The notes: a model not told the origin generated them from the sequence alone. A stretch of DNA of 64,000 bases from Niallia sp. Man26 (GCF_022049065.2 NZ_CP095743.1:1503001-1567000), one strand, 5' to 3'. Positions 37,378 to 46,825 are shown, counted from the stretch's first letter. Program-made: numbers and translations.

Positions 37378-37384
37378 ATTCATT

Positions 37385-37422
37385 GCTTTGCTTCTTGAAT
37401 CAGAAGCATGGCTTTTTTTTTT
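37385..37422 (+). terminator. Terminator after the kinase-like gene
   Basis: GCTTTGCTTCT pairs with AGAAGCATGGC, followed by more than eight Ts. Confidence 0.8.
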
Positions 37423-37511
37423 GGCTTTTAGTCAATATCATACAAGAGCAGCTATAAAGTCTTATGCTACACTAATTTTAAGAAAATGAACGAAAAAGGA
37501 GGCACGACTCA

Positions 37512-38330
37512 TTGAAGGAAAAAAGAATGGTGAAATTTGATTCTCAGCTGCAGGTGGAAGCATACCATTTTGATGGGATCATGCAGAAATTCCCAAACCA
37601 TTTCCATGAATATTATGTTATCGGCTTTATCGAAAATGGGCAAAGGAAACTCACTTGCAAAAATAAGGAATTTATTATTAACAAAGGAGATATGGTCATC
37701 TTTAATCCTCTTGATAATCATGCATGTGAACAAGTTGATCTTAATGCGTTAGATTACCGCTGCTTGAATATTAATGCTGATATTATGAAGAAAGTAGCTA
37801 AGGAAATTATGGGAGTAGATTATCTTCCTTACTTTACTTCACCTGTTCTGGTGCAAACAAGCTTTGCACCACTGTTAAAGGAAGTGCATGAGATGATTAT
37901 GTCTACCAATGAAGAGCTGGAAAAGGAAGAAAGCTTTTATTTTTTAATGGAACATTTAATCAAAGAATGCAGCATTAAGTATGAAGAAAGTACATCAACA
38001 GATGAGCGTCTGCATGCAGTATGCCGCTATATGGAAAAAAACTATACAGAACATTTAACATTAACTGACTTAGCAGAGGTTTGTGATATGAACAAATATA
38101 CGCTCTTGCGGTCGTTTACACGCAATTTTGGCATTACTCCATATAGATACTTACAAACTATTAGGATTAATGAGGCAAAAAAACTGCTTGAGAGCGGGCG
38201 TAAGCCAATAGATGTTTCAATGGAGACAGGGTTTGCAGACCAAAGCCACTTCAGCAATTTTTTCACTGAATTTATTGGTCTGACACCGGGCCAGTATCGG
38301 GAGATTTATCAACATAAGAAACAAGCATGA
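37512..38330 (+). CDS. AraC-family transcriptional regulator
   Basis: 272 aa. An N-terminal cupin sensor (HFHEYYVIGFIENGQRKL, GDMVIFNPLDNHAC) is followed by a C-terminal AraC double HTH (about 165-265; LTDLAEVCDMNKYTLLRSF, PIDVSMETGFADQSHFSNFF). TTG 37512 is the start, nine bases after AAGGAGG. It lies 21 bases upstream of an EamA transporter gene on the same strand, so the two probably form an operon in which the regulator controls the exporter. Confidence 0.87.
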   Translation: MKEKRMVKFDSQLQVEAYHFDGIMQKFPNHFHEYYVIGFIENGQRKLTCKNKEFIINKGDMVIFNPLDNHACEQVDLNALDYRCLNINADIMKKVAKEIMGVDYLPYFTSPVLVQTSFAPLLKEVHEMIMSTNEELEKEESFYFLMEHLIKECSIKYEESTSTDERLHAVCRYMEKNYTEHLTLTDLAEVCDMNKYTLLRSFTRNFGITPYRYLQTIRINEAKKLLESGRKPIDVSMETGFADQSHFSNFFTEFIGLTPGQYREIYQHKKQA

Positions 38331-38351
38331 CGAAAAGGGCGAGGACAAAAA

Positions 38352-39272
38352 ATGAGAAATCAAACTACAAATGGTCATATAGCAGCACTAGTGACTATTT
38401 TTATCTGGGGCATTACCTTTATTTCGACTAAAGTTTTACTGACAGGTTTTACACCGACTGAAATTTTGTTTTTTCGGTTTGCTATTGGCTTTATCATGCT
38501 GCTGATTATATTTCCAGCGAGGATGAAAGTAGCAGACAGAAAGCATGAGCTGTTATTTATCTGTGCCGGGTTATGTGGCGTTACCTTATATTATTTGTTG
38601 GAAAATATCGCTTTAACGATGACAATGGCCTCTAATGTGGGAGTTATCAGCGGAATTGTCCCGTTTTCAACAGCAGTTCTGACGATGCTGTTTTTGAAAG
38701 ATGAACGTTTAAAAGGAAACTTTTTTGTTGGTTTTGCAATGGCGATGATTGGCATCTTTTTAATCAGCTATAATGGAAAGGCCAATTTTCAGCTAAATCC
38801 ACTTGGAGATATGCTGGCAGCTGTCGCAACATTTGCGTGGGCAGCCTACTCCGTGCTGACAAAAAAGATCTCAAGCTATGGCTATCATCCAATCCAGACA
38901 ACAAAAAGAGTATTCTTTTACGGACTGCTTCTTATGGTGCCAACATTGTTTTTCTTTGATTTCAAGCTTGAGCTTGCCAGGTTTGCTAATCCAATCTATC
39001 TATTCAATATTCTATTTCTTGGAATAGGAGCTTCTGCCGTCTGCTTCGTAACATGGAATACAGCTGTCAACATTCTTGGGGCAATAAAAACGAGTGTTTA
39101 TATTTATATGGTACCTGTCATTACAGTCGTAGTGTCTATGCTTGTGCTGCACGAACAGCTGACAAAGCTGTCAGCATTGGGAATACTACTTACATTAGCA
39201 GGACTGGTTGTTTCAGAGGTGAAAATTACGATTAAGAAAAAAAGAGCATTGGGAAGCAGTGCAGTGAAATAA
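38352..39272 (+). CDS. EamA-family (DMT) transporter
   Basis: 306 aa with about ten transmembrane helices arranged as two EamA repeats (residues about 8-140 and 150-290). The start HIAALVTIFIWGITFISTKV is typical. DMT proteins export amino acids or other metabolites; the substrate here is unknown. It is coupled to the upstream AraC regulator and followed by a strong terminator. Confidence 0.88.
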   Translation: MRNQTTNGHIAALVTIFIWGITFISTKVLLTGFTPTEILFFRFAIGFIMLLIIFPARMKVADRKHELLFICAGLCGVTLYYLLENIALTMTMASNVGVISGIVPFSTAVLTMLFLKDERLKGNFFVGFAMAMIGIFLISYNGKANFQLNPLGDMLAAVATFAWAAYSVLTKKISSYGYHPIQTTKRVFFYGLLLMVPTLFFFDFKLELARFANPIYLFNILFLGIGASAVCFVTWNTAVNILGAIKTSVYIYMVPVITVVVSMLVLHEQLTKLSALGILLTLAGLVVSEVKITIKKKRALGSSAVK

Positions 39273-39283
39273 GTTGCTTGTTT

Positions 39284-39322
39284 AAGGAAGTCTTGCTGAT
39301 AAATAGCCAGACTTCCTTTTTA
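39284..39322 (+). terminator. Terminator after the EamA gene
   Basis: A perfect 10-bp stem (AAGGAAGTCT/AGACTTCCTT), 15-base loop and TTTTTA tail. Confidence 0.82.
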
Positions 39323-39554
39323 TATATAAAGAAGGGTGAGATATTGATTACCGCTGGATTACGAGATTTCGGTAAAAGATTTATGGGAAGGAAAGGGGAA
39401 GTGCTTGTTTAAGAGATGATAAGAATGAACCTTATTGGCCGAAAACACAATTTTTCCTATCTTTTACTATTGGCAATGACATAGCCAAGCCTTGAGGTGA
39501 ATAATATTAAGGATAGTAAACTATTTGATAAACATGAGAAACAGGGGTTAGCGA

Positions 39555-40196
39555 ATGGTTAGTATAGAAATTAGTGATGCTCATACTAAATCCACTTTTC
39601 AAGCATTTGTACAGGCAGTTATTCCTCCTCAAGCATATTACCTTCCCAACAGCACTTCGTTTATCAAGCCAGGTGCCTTTGAACTGCAGGTTTACGAATA
39701 TCTAATGCAGATACTAAATCAGTCCATGCCCCTAAAGGTCAAAAAACAGTTGATGATTGCATCAATGGCTAAGTCTACAGCAGAACTGCTAGATAGTGGA
39801 GCAGTTTATCTGGTCCAATCTCAGAAAAATATATATCCGCTCTGCTGTAATACATTCCCTGAAGGTGGTCCTTACACGTTATTAGCACCATTAGACAGGC
39901 TTAACGCAATCTTATATATAGAAAGGCTAGAAATAAATCCGGTAAATTTAAAACCGCCTTATGACAATAATCCAGGACTTATTCAAAATATCGTTGATGT
40001 GTTGCATCAGCTGACTTTTTTCGGGTTTTATTCCGAATGGACGGGATATGGCAGTACTGCTTTTTTGCCTCCGGAAAACCGGCAAATGGAATATTTCCCT
40101 ATTGGCTGGCATCGGGCAGGCTATCCAGGACCAGCTTATGCTTATCGGGATTTTCGCGGTTTTTTAGCTCTTATGCCACATAAAAAGGAGGGATAG
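39555..40196 (+). CDS. Small partner subunit of GMC oxidoreductase (gluconate 2-dehydrogenase subunit 3-like)
   Basis: 213 aa. The fold pattern and position match the gluconate_2-dh3 family, the small subunit encoded before a GMC-type flavin dehydrogenase. The N-terminal FVQAVIPPQAY and the C-terminal GWHRAGYPGPAYAYRDFRGF are the recognisable parts. No Tat signal is seen. AGGGG precedes ATG 39555, and the stop is one base before the GMC start codon, so the two subunits are translationally coupled. The 280 bases upstream contain no gene I can support. Confidence 0.65.
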   Translation: MVSIEISDAHTKSTFQAFVQAVIPPQAYYLPNSTSFIKPGAFELQVYEYLMQILNQSMPLKVKKQLMIASMAKSTAELLDSGAVYLVQSQKNIYPLCCNTFPEGGPYTLLAPLDRLNAILYIERLEINPVNLKPPYDNNPGLIQNIVDVLHQLTFFGFYSEWTGYGSTAFLPPENRQMEYFPIGWHRAGYPGPAYAYRDFRGFLALMPHKKEG

Positions 40197-40197
40197 T

Positions 40198-41898
40198 ATG
40201 AAGTTGCAGGATGTCATCGTAATTGGGTCTGGCGGAGGAGGGGCTGTCATGGCGAAAGAGCTTGGAGAAAAAGGATTAAAGGTGCTTGTTTTGGAGGCTG
40301 GTCCTTGGTATGGCAATAAAAAATGGCCACAACCCAATACGGAGTCGAACAGCGAAAGCAGTTCCTCTTTATCTGATCTCGACATTGATCTATACAAGCA
40401 GTTAATGGATAAGAAGGAAATGAACATGAATGATTTAGTGACAGGAAGGTATCGCTTTGGACCGGCAGACCGAAGCAAGGCGCAATGGTTCCGGAATATT
40501 AAACAAAAGGCAATGATATGGCAGTGTGCCGGCGTTGGCGGCACTACGCAAGTTTATACAGCCAACTGTCCGCGAGCTTATCCGCAATCAGTGGATGGTA
40601 AATGGCCGTTTTCGTATAAGGAGCTTATCCCGTATTATGAAAAGGTAGAGGAAACCTTACCAGTGAACTTTGCGCCAGTTACGGCAAAGGAAGAACTATT
40701 TTATTTCGGTGCCAAAAAACTCGGGCTGCATTTAAATCCATCGCTTGATATTTATTCGCCTGGATATCGACCGCAGCCTAATGCCATTCTTCCACCAAAC
40801 GAAGCAATCATTAACCCCAATATTACTGATGTCGAGCTATCCTGGATGGAGGGCTGTACATTGTCAGGACATTGTATTAACGGTTGTGCTCATGGACCTT
40901 CCATTGAAAAAATGGCTAAACGCTCTACGAATGTAAGTTATATTCCACTCGCTTTAAGGACAGGTAATGTAAGCATAAGGCCAAATGCGTTCGCTGTGAA
41001 AATCCTAACCGAAAAGGAGGGTACTGAATTCCGTGCAATCGGTGTAAGAATAAGAGATACATGGACAGGACAAGAAGAAGAATTAACCGCATCCGTAGTT
41101 GTGTTAGCTTGCGGCAGTATAGAAACTCCGCGACTTTGGCTGAATTCATCCCTGCCAGAAAATGAGTTTGTTGGCAAAGGATTAGTCACACATTATATGG
41201 ACTGGATTACAGGAATCTTTGAAAAGAAAGATTTATTGTCTGTTATAGGAGCAACGCAAATAAGACCATATGTAGGAAACACTTGTGGAGCAAGGCTAGA
41301 CTATCCAGGACTTGGTGCACTACAGACAGCTGGAATGAGTCCAGGATTGACCGCTTCCTTTTATGGCTTGAGTACAGATGGGTATGCTGTTAGAAAAGAG
41401 CGAAGCAATCACAGACCATGGGATATGGAGGGACGGCCAGTTGGACAAACTTTACATTACTTGATGGATAATTATGCTCGATCTTTAAGTATATTGGTAA
41501 CAACAGACGATGAAGTGGATGACAGAAACGGTGTCGCACTAGATCCGCGTATTTCCGATGAGAATGGTTTTGTGCCAGTTATCCGGTATAGAGCTACAAA
41601 AAAATCAGCCGAGCGGCGCAGAAAACTTGCTGTACTGGCTGCAGACCTATTACGCAAGGCGGGAGCGAAAAAAATTTTGCGCTCCAATTGGCCGGAGGGT
41701 ATGATGATTCATATGGAAAGCACGATGAGAATCGGCTCTGTTGTGGATGAAAACTGTGAGGCCTATCAAGTAAAACGGCTTTATATTGCTGACAACAGCG
41801 TGCATGCTAATGGTCTCGGTGGTGCTAATCCAACCCTTACAACTCAAGCCTTAGCTGTTAGGACAGCAGAAAAGGTGATAGAGACTTATTTTTCTTAG
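40198..41898 (+). CDS. GMC-family FAD oxidoreductase
   Basis: 566 aa. The N-terminal FAD loop is VIVIGSGGGGAVMAKELGEK with the following acidic strand VLVLEAG. The GMC C-terminal signature is RLYIADNSVHANGLGGANP, with the catalytic His near 539. A Cys-rich segment (GCTLSGHCINGCAHGP, about 222-237) is typical of sugar/alcohol dehydrogenases of this group. With the upstream small subunit it would oxidise a sugar or polyol; the acceptor is unknown because no cytochrome subunit follows. AAAGGAGGGATAGT precedes ATG 40198. Confidence 0.88.
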   Translation: MKLQDVIVIGSGGGGAVMAKELGEKGLKVLVLEAGPWYGNKKWPQPNTESNSESSSSLSDLDIDLYKQLMDKKEMNMNDLVTGRYRFGPADRSKAQWFRNIKQKAMIWQCAGVGGTTQVYTANCPRAYPQSVDGKWPFSYKELIPYYEKVEETLPVNFAPVTAKEELFYFGAKKLGLHLNPSLDIYSPGYRPQPNAILPPNEAIINPNITDVELSWMEGCTLSGHCINGCAHGPSIEKMAKRSTNVSYIPLALRTGNVSIRPNAFAVKILTEKEGTEFRAIGVRIRDTWTGQEEELTASVVVLACGSIETPRLWLNSSLPENEFVGKGLVTHYMDWITGIFEKKDLLSVIGATQIRPYVGNTCGARLDYPGLGALQTAGMSPGLTASFYGLSTDGYAVRKERSNHRPWDMEGRPVGQTLHYLMDNYARSLSILVTTDDEVDDRNGVALDPRISDENGFVPVIRYRATKKSAERRRKLAVLAADLLRKAGAKKILRSNWPEGMMIHMESTMRIGSVVDENCEAYQVKRLYIADNSVHANGLGGANPTLTTQALAVRTAEKVIETYFS

Positions 41899-41962
41899 TA
41901 TGTTTTTAAAATTTATAGACAAACTAACTCAAAAACATACTTAAGAACGGTGGGATTTACTT

Positions 41963-42490
41963 ATGAAATTGTTTGAAGTCATGTACGATGCGTTTGAGCC
42001 ATTTTTGGACGGTGAAAAAAGACCATTAAATGTCTTAGAAGTCAGCAATCTGTGGTTTTATTTGTTGGCAACGGAAACAACCCTTCGTAATGAAGAGCTT
42101 GCTGTTAACATCGTTCAAGATCCAAAATTAAAAGCAATCATTAAGGATACTACCGATTCTGTGCATATTCCGATGCGTGATGAGTTAAAAGAATTTTTGA
42201 CAAAAGAAGGAGTTCCGCTCCCACAGACTACCCCAGAAAAACCAGTCGGAGATTTTCGCGACATCCCGGAAGGAGCAAAACTGAATGATGAAGAGACCGC
42301 CAACCTCCTTTCTTATAATCTTGCAGCAGGAGTAAATTATGCAGCAAGAGGTCTTACAGAATCTATCCGTGCAGATGTCGGTTTGCTTTTTTCTAAATAT
42401 ATTATGAAGAAGACCATTGCCGGTCTAACTGTTAAGCAATACTTAGATGAGCATGGGTGGCTGCGGGTGCCGCCGTTTTACAACAAATAG
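41963..42490 (+). CDS. DUF3231 family protein
   Basis: 175 aa, helical and soluble, resembling one repeat of the DUF3231 family, which is common in spore-forming Bacillaceae. The core phrases are NLWFYLLATETTLRNEELA and YAARGLTESIRADVGLLFSKY. The function is not known. It follows the GMC gene by 64 bases but has its own GGTGGGATTTAC site, with a terminator downstream. Confidence 0.75.
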   Translation: MKLFEVMYDAFEPFLDGEKRPLNVLEVSNLWFYLLATETTLRNEELAVNIVQDPKLKAIIKDTTDSVHIPMRDELKEFLTKEGVPLPQTTPEKPVGDFRDIPEGAKLNDEETANLLSYNLAAGVNYAARGLTESIRADVGLLFSKYIMKKTIAGLTVKQYLDEHGWLRVPPFYNK

Positions 42491-42528
42491 TTATTCACTT
42501 TAAGTGAAAATATATATAAGTAGAAGGG

Positions 42529-42562
42529 AGAAGTTGAATGTAAGGAATTCAGCTTCTTTTTT
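42529..42562 (+). terminator. Terminator after the DUF3231 gene
   Basis: AGAAGTTGAAT pairs with ATTCAGCTTCT (one bulge), followed by TTTTTTT. Confidence 0.82.
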
Positions 42563-42637
42563 TGGTATAATAATTTGTGCTAAAGACAGTCTGAGTCAAA
42601 AGTTGATACAAAAAAATAAAAAATATTAAAAAATGTA

Positions 42638-42666
42638 TTGACGCTCATTTAAATACTAGATATAAT
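42638..42666 (+). promoter_or_regulatory. tRNA-cluster promoter
   Basis: TTGACG, a 17-base spacer and TATAAT, 41 bases before the first tRNA. Near-consensus, as expected for stable RNA. Confidence 0.85.
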
Positions 42667-42706
42667 AATCCTTGTCGCTGATACATGACAGCGAAGAAAA
42701 TGAAAC

Positions 42707-42781
42707 GGCCCATTGGTCAAGCGGTTAAGACACCGCCCTTTCACGGCGGTAACACGGGTTCGAATCCCGTATGGGTCACCA
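42707..42781 (+). tRNA. tRNA-Glu (TTC)
   Basis: Cloverleaf with acceptor GGCCCAT/ATGGGTC, anticodon TTC in the CTTTCAC loop, T-loop GTTCGAATC and encoded CCA. Confidence 0.96.
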
Positions 42782-42788
42782 ATATAAT

Positions 42789-42864
42789 GGAGGATTAGCT
42801 CAGCTGGGAGAGCATCTGCCTTACAAGCAGAGGGTCGGCGGTTCGATCCCGTCATCCTCCACCA
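42789..42864 (+). tRNA. tRNA-Val (TAC)
   Basis: Acceptor GGAGGAT/ATCCTCC, anticodon TAC in CTTACAA, T-loop GTTCGATCC, encoded CCA. Confidence 0.96.
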
Positions 42865-42870
42865 TAATGC

Positions 42871-42946
<76 letters not shown>

Positions 42947-42955
42947 TTAGATTTT

Positions 42956-43040
42956 GCGGGTGTGGCGGAATTGGCAGACGCACTAGACTTAGGATCTAGC
43001 GCCGCAAGGCGTGGGGGTTCGACTCCCTTCACCCGCACCA
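42956..43040 (+). tRNA. tRNA-Leu (TAG)
   Basis: Class II tRNA with long variable arm, acceptor GCGGGTG/CACCCGC, anticodon TAG in CTTAGGA, encoded CCA. Confidence 0.96.
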
Positions 43041-43059
43041 TTTAATTTAAATACTCTAA

Positions 43060-43134
43060 GCGGAAGTAGTTCAGTGGTAGAACACCACCTTGCCAAGGTG
43101 GGGGTCGCGAGTTCGAACCTCGTCTTCCGCTCCA
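43060..43134 (+). tRNA. tRNA-Gly (GCC)
   Basis: Acceptor GCGGAAG/CTTCCGC, anticodon GCC in TTGCCAA, encoded CCA. Confidence 0.96.
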
Positions 43135-43141
43135 AAAATAT

Positions 43142-43218
<77 letters not shown>

Positions 43219-43236
43219 TATACATTTGCATTTTAC

Positions 43237-43312
43237 GGGGCCTTAGCTCAGCTGGGAGAGCGCCTGCCTTGCACGCAGGAGGTCAGCGGTTCGATCCCGC
43301 TAGGCTCCACCA
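43237..43312 (+). tRNA. tRNA-Ala (TGC)
   Basis: Acceptor GGGGCCT pairing with AGGCTCC (one G-T), anticodon TGC in CTTGCAC, encoded CCA. Confidence 0.96.
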
Positions 43313-43316
43313 ATAC

Positions 43317-43409
43317 GGAGGAATACCCAAGTCCGGCTGAAGGGATCGGTCTTGAAAACCGACAGGCGGGTCAAACCGCGCAGGGGTTCGAATCCCCTTT
43401 CCTCCTCCA
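43317..43409 (+). tRNA. tRNA-Ser (TGA)
   Basis: Class II tRNA with long variable arm, acceptor GGAGGAA/TTCCTCC, anticodon TGA in CTTGAAA, encoded CCA. Confidence 0.96.
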
Positions 43410-43424
43410 TTAATTTAATAGTTT

Positions 43425-43501
43425 GGTCCGGTAGTTCAGTTGGTTAGAATGCCTGCCTGTCACGCAGGAGGTCGCGGGTTCGAGTCCCGTCCGGACCGCC
43501 A
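43425..43501 (+). tRNA. tRNA-Asp (GTC)
   Basis: Acceptor GGTCCGG/CCGGACC, anticodon GTC in CTGTCAC, encoded CCA. Confidence 0.96.
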
Positions 43502-43510
43502 TTATATTTC

Positions 43511-43584
43511 GCGGGTGTAGTTTAATGGTAAAACCTCAGCCTTCCAAGCTGATGTCGTGGGTTCGATTCCCATCACCCGCTCCA
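43511..43584 (+). tRNA. tRNA-Gly (TCC)
   Basis: Acceptor GCGGGTG pairing with CACCCGC, anticodon TCC in CTTCCAA, encoded CCA. It is the second Gly isoacceptor in the cluster. Confidence 0.96.
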
Positions 43585-43589
43585 ATTAT

Positions 43590-43670
43590 GCCGGTGTGGC
43601 GGAATTGGCAGACGCGCACGACTCAAAATCGTGTTCCTTTGGAGTGCCGGTTCGACCCCGGCCACCGGTA
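43590..43670 (+). tRNA. tRNA-Leu (CAA)
   Basis: Class II tRNA, anticodon CAA in CTCAAAA, acceptor GCCGGTG with CACCGGT (first pair G-U). It is the last and the only one in the cluster without an encoded CCA, so its 3' end must be completed by CCA-adding enzyme. Confidence 0.94.
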
Positions 43671-43697
43671 TTATGATGCTGCTTATGCAGTAAAATC

Positions 43698-43735
43698 AAC
43701 GTTTCTTACACTCTGTAAGGGGCGTTTTTTATTTT
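43698..43735 (+). terminator. tRNA-cluster terminator
   Basis: AACG..CTTACA pairs with TGTAAG..CGTT, followed by TTTTTATTTT, 28 bases after the last tRNA. Confidence 0.8.
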
Positions 43736-43795
43736 AAAAAGAAAACCACCATTTGATCATAAAAAATTAATCCATAATGAGAGGATTTGATTGTA

Positions 43796-44776
43796 ATGAT
43801 GAAAGATAATTTCTGGCGTGAACTGCCACGACCGTTTTTTGTACTTGCACCAATGGAAGAGGTAACGGATGTAGTATTTCGCCATGTAGTGAGCAAAGCA
43901 GCAAGACCTGATGTGTTTTTTACAGAGTTTACGAACACAGAGAGCTACTGTCACCCAGATGGGAAGCAAAGTGTACGCGGGCGTTTGACTTTTACAGAAG
44001 ATGAGCAGCCAATGGTTGCACATATATGGGGAGATAGACCTGAAAATTTCCGCCAAATGAGTATTGGAATGGCAGAACTCGGGTTTCGTGGCGTCGATAT
44101 TAATATGGGCTGTCCTGTGCCTAATGTGGCATCTAAGGGGAAGGGGAGCGGCCTTATCCTCCGTCCAGATGTCGCTGCAGAGATAATCCAAGCAGCAAAA
44201 GCAGGCGGATTGCCTGTAAGTGTGAAAACAAGACTTGGCTACACAGAAGTAGAAGAGTGGAAGGAATGGCTAGCACATATATTGAAACAAGATATTGCTA
44301 ACCTTTCAATTCATTTGCGTACACGTAAGGAAATGAGCCAAGTGGATGCTCACTGGGAGCTGATTCCAGAGATTAAGAAGCTCCGTGATGAAATAGCGCC
44401 AGATACATTGTTGACGATTAACGGAGATATTCCTGACTATCAAACTGGCTTGGAGCTTGCTGAAAAATATGGTATTGATGGGGTAATGATTGGGCGCGGT
44501 ATTTTTAAAAACCCATTTGCATTTGAAAAAGAGCCAAAAGAACATAGCAGTAAAGAATTGCTTGATCTCTTGCGATTGCATCTTGATCTACATGACAAAT
44601 ATTCACAAGAATTAGAGACACGCTCATTCCGAGCTCTGCATCGCTTTTTCAAGATATATGTTAAAGGATTTAGAGGAGCAAGTGAACTAAGAAATCAATT
44701 GATGAGCACAAATTCATCGGATGAAGTGCGTGAAATGCTTGATCTCTTTGAGAAAAATGCTGACATAGTTGAGTAA
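43796..44776 (+). CDS. tRNA-dihydrouridine synthase
   Basis: About 326 aa, FMN-dependent TIM barrel that reduces specific uridines in tRNA D-loops. Visible motifs are [15 protein letters not shown] at the N-terminus, [20 protein letters not shown] with the catalytic Cys (about residue 106), [14 protein letters not shown] and a phosphate-binding [12 protein letters not shown]. The sequence is closer to DusC-like enzymes than to the dusB copy usually found near folate genes in Bacillus. Its place directly after a tRNA cluster fits its function. ATG 43796 follows GAGAGGATT; ATG 43799 and TTG 43787 are alternatives. Confidence 0.9.
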   Translation: MMKDNFWRELPRPFFVLAPMEEVTDVVFRHVVSKAARPDVFFTEFTNTESYCHPDGKQSVRGRLTFTEDEQPMVAHIWGDRPENFRQMSIGMAELGFRGVDINMGCPVPNVASKGKGSGLILRPDVAAEIIQAAKAGGLPVSVKTRLGYTEVEEWKEWLAHILKQDIANLSIHLRTRKEMSQVDAHWELIPEIKKLRDEIAPDTLLTINGDIPDYQTGLELAEKYGIDGVMIGRGIFKNPFAFEKEPKEHSSKELLDLLRLHLDLHDKYSQELETRSFRALHRFFKIYVKGFRGASELRNQLMSTNSSDEVREMLDLFEKNADIVE

Positions 44777-44790
44777 GAATATGTGATTAA

Positions 44791-44838
44791 TTGGCTGATG
44801 TGAGTACATTTACCTTGACTCCCATCAGCCAATTTTTT
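44791..44838 (+). terminator. dus terminator
   Basis: A perfect 10-bp stem (TTGGCTGATG/CATCAGCCAA) extended by GAGT/ACTC, followed by TTTTTTC. Confidence 0.88.
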
Positions 44839-44951
44839 CTTTTATCAATTGTATATGGCTAGACTGTTGCGAAGTATTATTAGTTATACTAAAATTAAGT
44901 GCCTGTTGCTTTATAAAAAGGTACTATTATTTAATATAAGGAGTTACATAA

Positions 44952-45449
44952 ATGGAAATTAAAGATATGCTTATTCGCTTGAGATATGCGCTAGAAATAA
45001 AAAATAAAGAAATGGTGGAGATTTTTAATCTTGGCGGTGTCGAGGTAACGGTACCTGAAGTGGTGCAAATCCTGAAAAAGACAGATGACGAAGAAGAGGA
45101 AAATGACGATCAAATTAAATGTACAACTAGTATGTTCGATTCCTTTTTAAATGGTCTCATTATTTATAAAAGGGGAGTACAAGAGCCTAAACCAGGGATG
45201 CCTAATGCTCCAGCTCAACCCTCTCAAAAAGGGGAACATATTAATAACCTCCTTCTAAAAAGAGTGAAGATAGCACTGTCTTTAACTACGGAGGATATGC
45301 TGGATATTTTTGCAAACGCAGGGTTAACAGTGACAAAAGGTGAGTTGGGTGCTTTATTGCGAAAAGAGGGACATAAAAATTATAAAGAGTGTGGAGATAA
45401 ATTCGCCAGAAACTTCTTAAAAGGACTCGCAGTCCGATACAGAGGATAA
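44952..45449 (+). CDS. DUF1456 (YehS-like) protein
   Basis: 165 aa made of two similar repeats. The first runs from MLIRLRYALEIKNKEMVEIF to LNGLIIYKRG and the second from LLLKRVKIALSLTTEDMLDI to FLKGLAVRYRG, a YehS/DUF1456 feature. The function is unknown. AAGGAG precedes ATG 44952. It lies ten bases before the metallopeptidase gene and is probably cotranscribed with it. Confidence 0.85.
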   Translation: MEIKDMLIRLRYALEIKNKEMVEIFNLGGVEVTVPEVVQILKKTDDEEEENDDQIKCTTSMFDSFLNGLIIYKRGVQEPKPGMPNAPAQPSQKGEHINNLLLKRVKIALSLTTEDMLDIFANAGLTVTKGELGALLRKEGHKNYKECGDKFARNFLKGLAVRYRG

Positions 45450-45459
45450 GGTGATGTAA

Positions 45460-46167
45460 ATGATTCATACGTACTCAGGTTCGACAATTAGCTATGAAGT
45501 AAAGTACAAAAATAGAACCTCCATCGGAATATCAATAAATAGCTATGGAGAAATTGAAGTACAAGCTCCGAAAAAGATAGCAGATGAAAAGGTGCTTCAG
45601 GCTTTAGAAGACAGATGGGAACTCATACAGGAAAAATTAGCAGAAATGAAGGATAGGTGGAATGGTCCACAAGAAAAGGTCTATGATAATGATGAAAGCT
45701 TTCTGTATTTAGGGAAAGCATATCCTATTAAAATATTCCAAGACCGTAAAATTAAGCAGGACTATGTTGTATTTGAAGAAGAAACACTGTATATATATGT
45801 GAAGCAGCTTGACGATGAAAAGAGTAAACAAGCATTAAGACGTTTTTATTATCAGCAGTGTAAGGACTTAGTACAAAAAAGTATCTCTGTTTATCAAGGC
45901 AACTTTAAAACAAAACCCCGTTCTGTACGGATATCAGATAGTAAAACGAACTGGGGTACATGTGATTCCAATTTGCAATTAACCTTCAATTGGAGACTGG
46001 CAATGGCACCACGTGAGGTCATTGACTATGTAGTTGTACATGAGATGTGTCACATGGTCCATTTAAACCACGACCGCTCGTTTTGGCGTCTTGTTGGGAA
46101 AATAATGCCTGATTATAAGGAAAAAGAAAATTGGCTAAGCTTTTCAAACTGGAAAATGACTGTTTAG
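45460..46167 (+). CDS. YgjP-like (DUF45/WLM) zinc metallopeptidase
   Basis: 235 aa. The zinc-binding HExxH is VVHEMCHMVHLNHDRSFWRL (about 192-211). It is preceded by the TNWGTCDSNLQLTFNWRLAM segment that defines the YgjP/M48-like SprT group. The N-terminal half (about 1-90) is a beta-rich domain. The biological substrate is unknown; family members occur with nucleic-acid repair or restriction-type genes but nothing like that is adjacent. AAGGTGATG precedes ATG 45460. Confidence 0.88.
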   Translation: MIHTYSGSTISYEVKYKNRTSIGISINSYGEIEVQAPKKIADEKVLQALEDRWELIQEKLAEMKDRWNGPQEKVYDNDESFLYLGKAYPIKIFQDRKIKQDYVVFEEETLYIYVKQLDDEKSKQALRRFYYQQCKDLVQKSISVYQGNFKTKPRSVRISDSKTNWGTCDSNLQLTFNWRLAMAPREVIDYVVVHEMCHMVHLNHDRSFWRLVGKIMPDYKEKENWLSFSNWKMTV

Positions 46168-46192
46168 AATACAGGGCTGGAAACAATTCATT

Positions 46193-46222
46193 GAGCTCTC
46201 ACGATTGTGAGAGCTCTTTTTT
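46193..46222 (+). terminator. Terminator after the YgjP-like gene
   Basis: A perfect 10-bp stem (GAGCTCTCAC/GTGAGAGCTC), 4-base loop and TTTTTT. Confidence 0.93.
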
Positions 46223-46327
46223 ACGTATTTTAGAATTGTTGTAAAGCAATTGCACCAAAAATGTATATAACTTGGTTAGCATTCAAACAATAATAGTTGC
46301 CATATTTAAGTTATAGGTGGGATTGAT

Positions 46328-46774
46328 ATGTATATCTTATGGAGTACAGTAGGTTTGCTTGTTATCATGCTCTTTTTTATGCCGAAGCAATTAACATGGC
46401 GAGAAAATGTCATTGTTGTGCCGATTGTAAGCTATTGTGCTTGGCTTGCTCATTTCTTCATTGCTGTGAAGCTTGATTATGTAGATTTTGGCCCATCCAA
46501 GGAGGTAGAATTTACGGATTTCGCTCTCGTTTCATTAGTTCCTCCGTTGCTAACAGTATTATATTTAAACTTTCAAAAAAATAATCATTATCTTCTCTAT
46601 GTAATCATTTGGACAGCCATCTCTTTTTTGATTGAGTATCTTTTGCATAAAGCAGGATTCATGAAGCATTTCGAGTGGAAGCTTTGGTACTCTATCCCTG
46701 TATATTTTATATCTTATCTAGGTTTGTATTGGTTTTATCGGAAGGTGATCAAATGCCCTCCAGAAAACGGCTAA
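46328..46774 (+). CDS. Small multi-pass membrane protein (CBO0543-like)
   Basis: 148 aa, four to five hydrophobic segments, with the MPKQLTWRENVIV stretch after TM1. That pattern recurs in the other small membrane proteins of this window (49197-48730, 55396 end). It resembles the CBO0543 family of unknown function. GGTGGGATTGAT precedes ATG 46328. It lies between two terminators, so it is monocistronic. Confidence 0.65.
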   Translation: MYILWSTVGLLVIMLFFMPKQLTWRENVIVVPIVSYCAWLAHFFIAVKLDYVDFGPSKEVEFTDFALVSLVPPLLTVLYLNFQKNNHYLLYVIIWTAISFLIEYLLHKAGFMKHFEWKLWYSIPVYFISYLGLYWFYRKVIKCPPENG

Positions 46775-46787
46775 ACTAAAGCAATCC

Positions 46788-46819
46788 CAAAACTCTCCCA
46801 CCATCAGGAGAGTTTTGTT
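46788..46819. terminator. Terminator between convergent genes
   Basis: CAAAACTCTCC pairs with GGAGAGTTTTG; short T/A flanks on both sides. Confidence 0.7.
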
Positions 46820-46825
46820 AATGCC

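Noticed and set aside
39323..39554. Short plus-strand frame (about 39345-39412) between the EamA and GMC-partner genes
   Set aside because: Only about 22 codons with a TTG start; no family resemblance strong enough to call it a gene or a remnant.
43525..43737. 70-aa plus-strand ORF over the last tRNAs
   Set aside because: Translation through tRNA-Gly and tRNA-Leu; not a gene.
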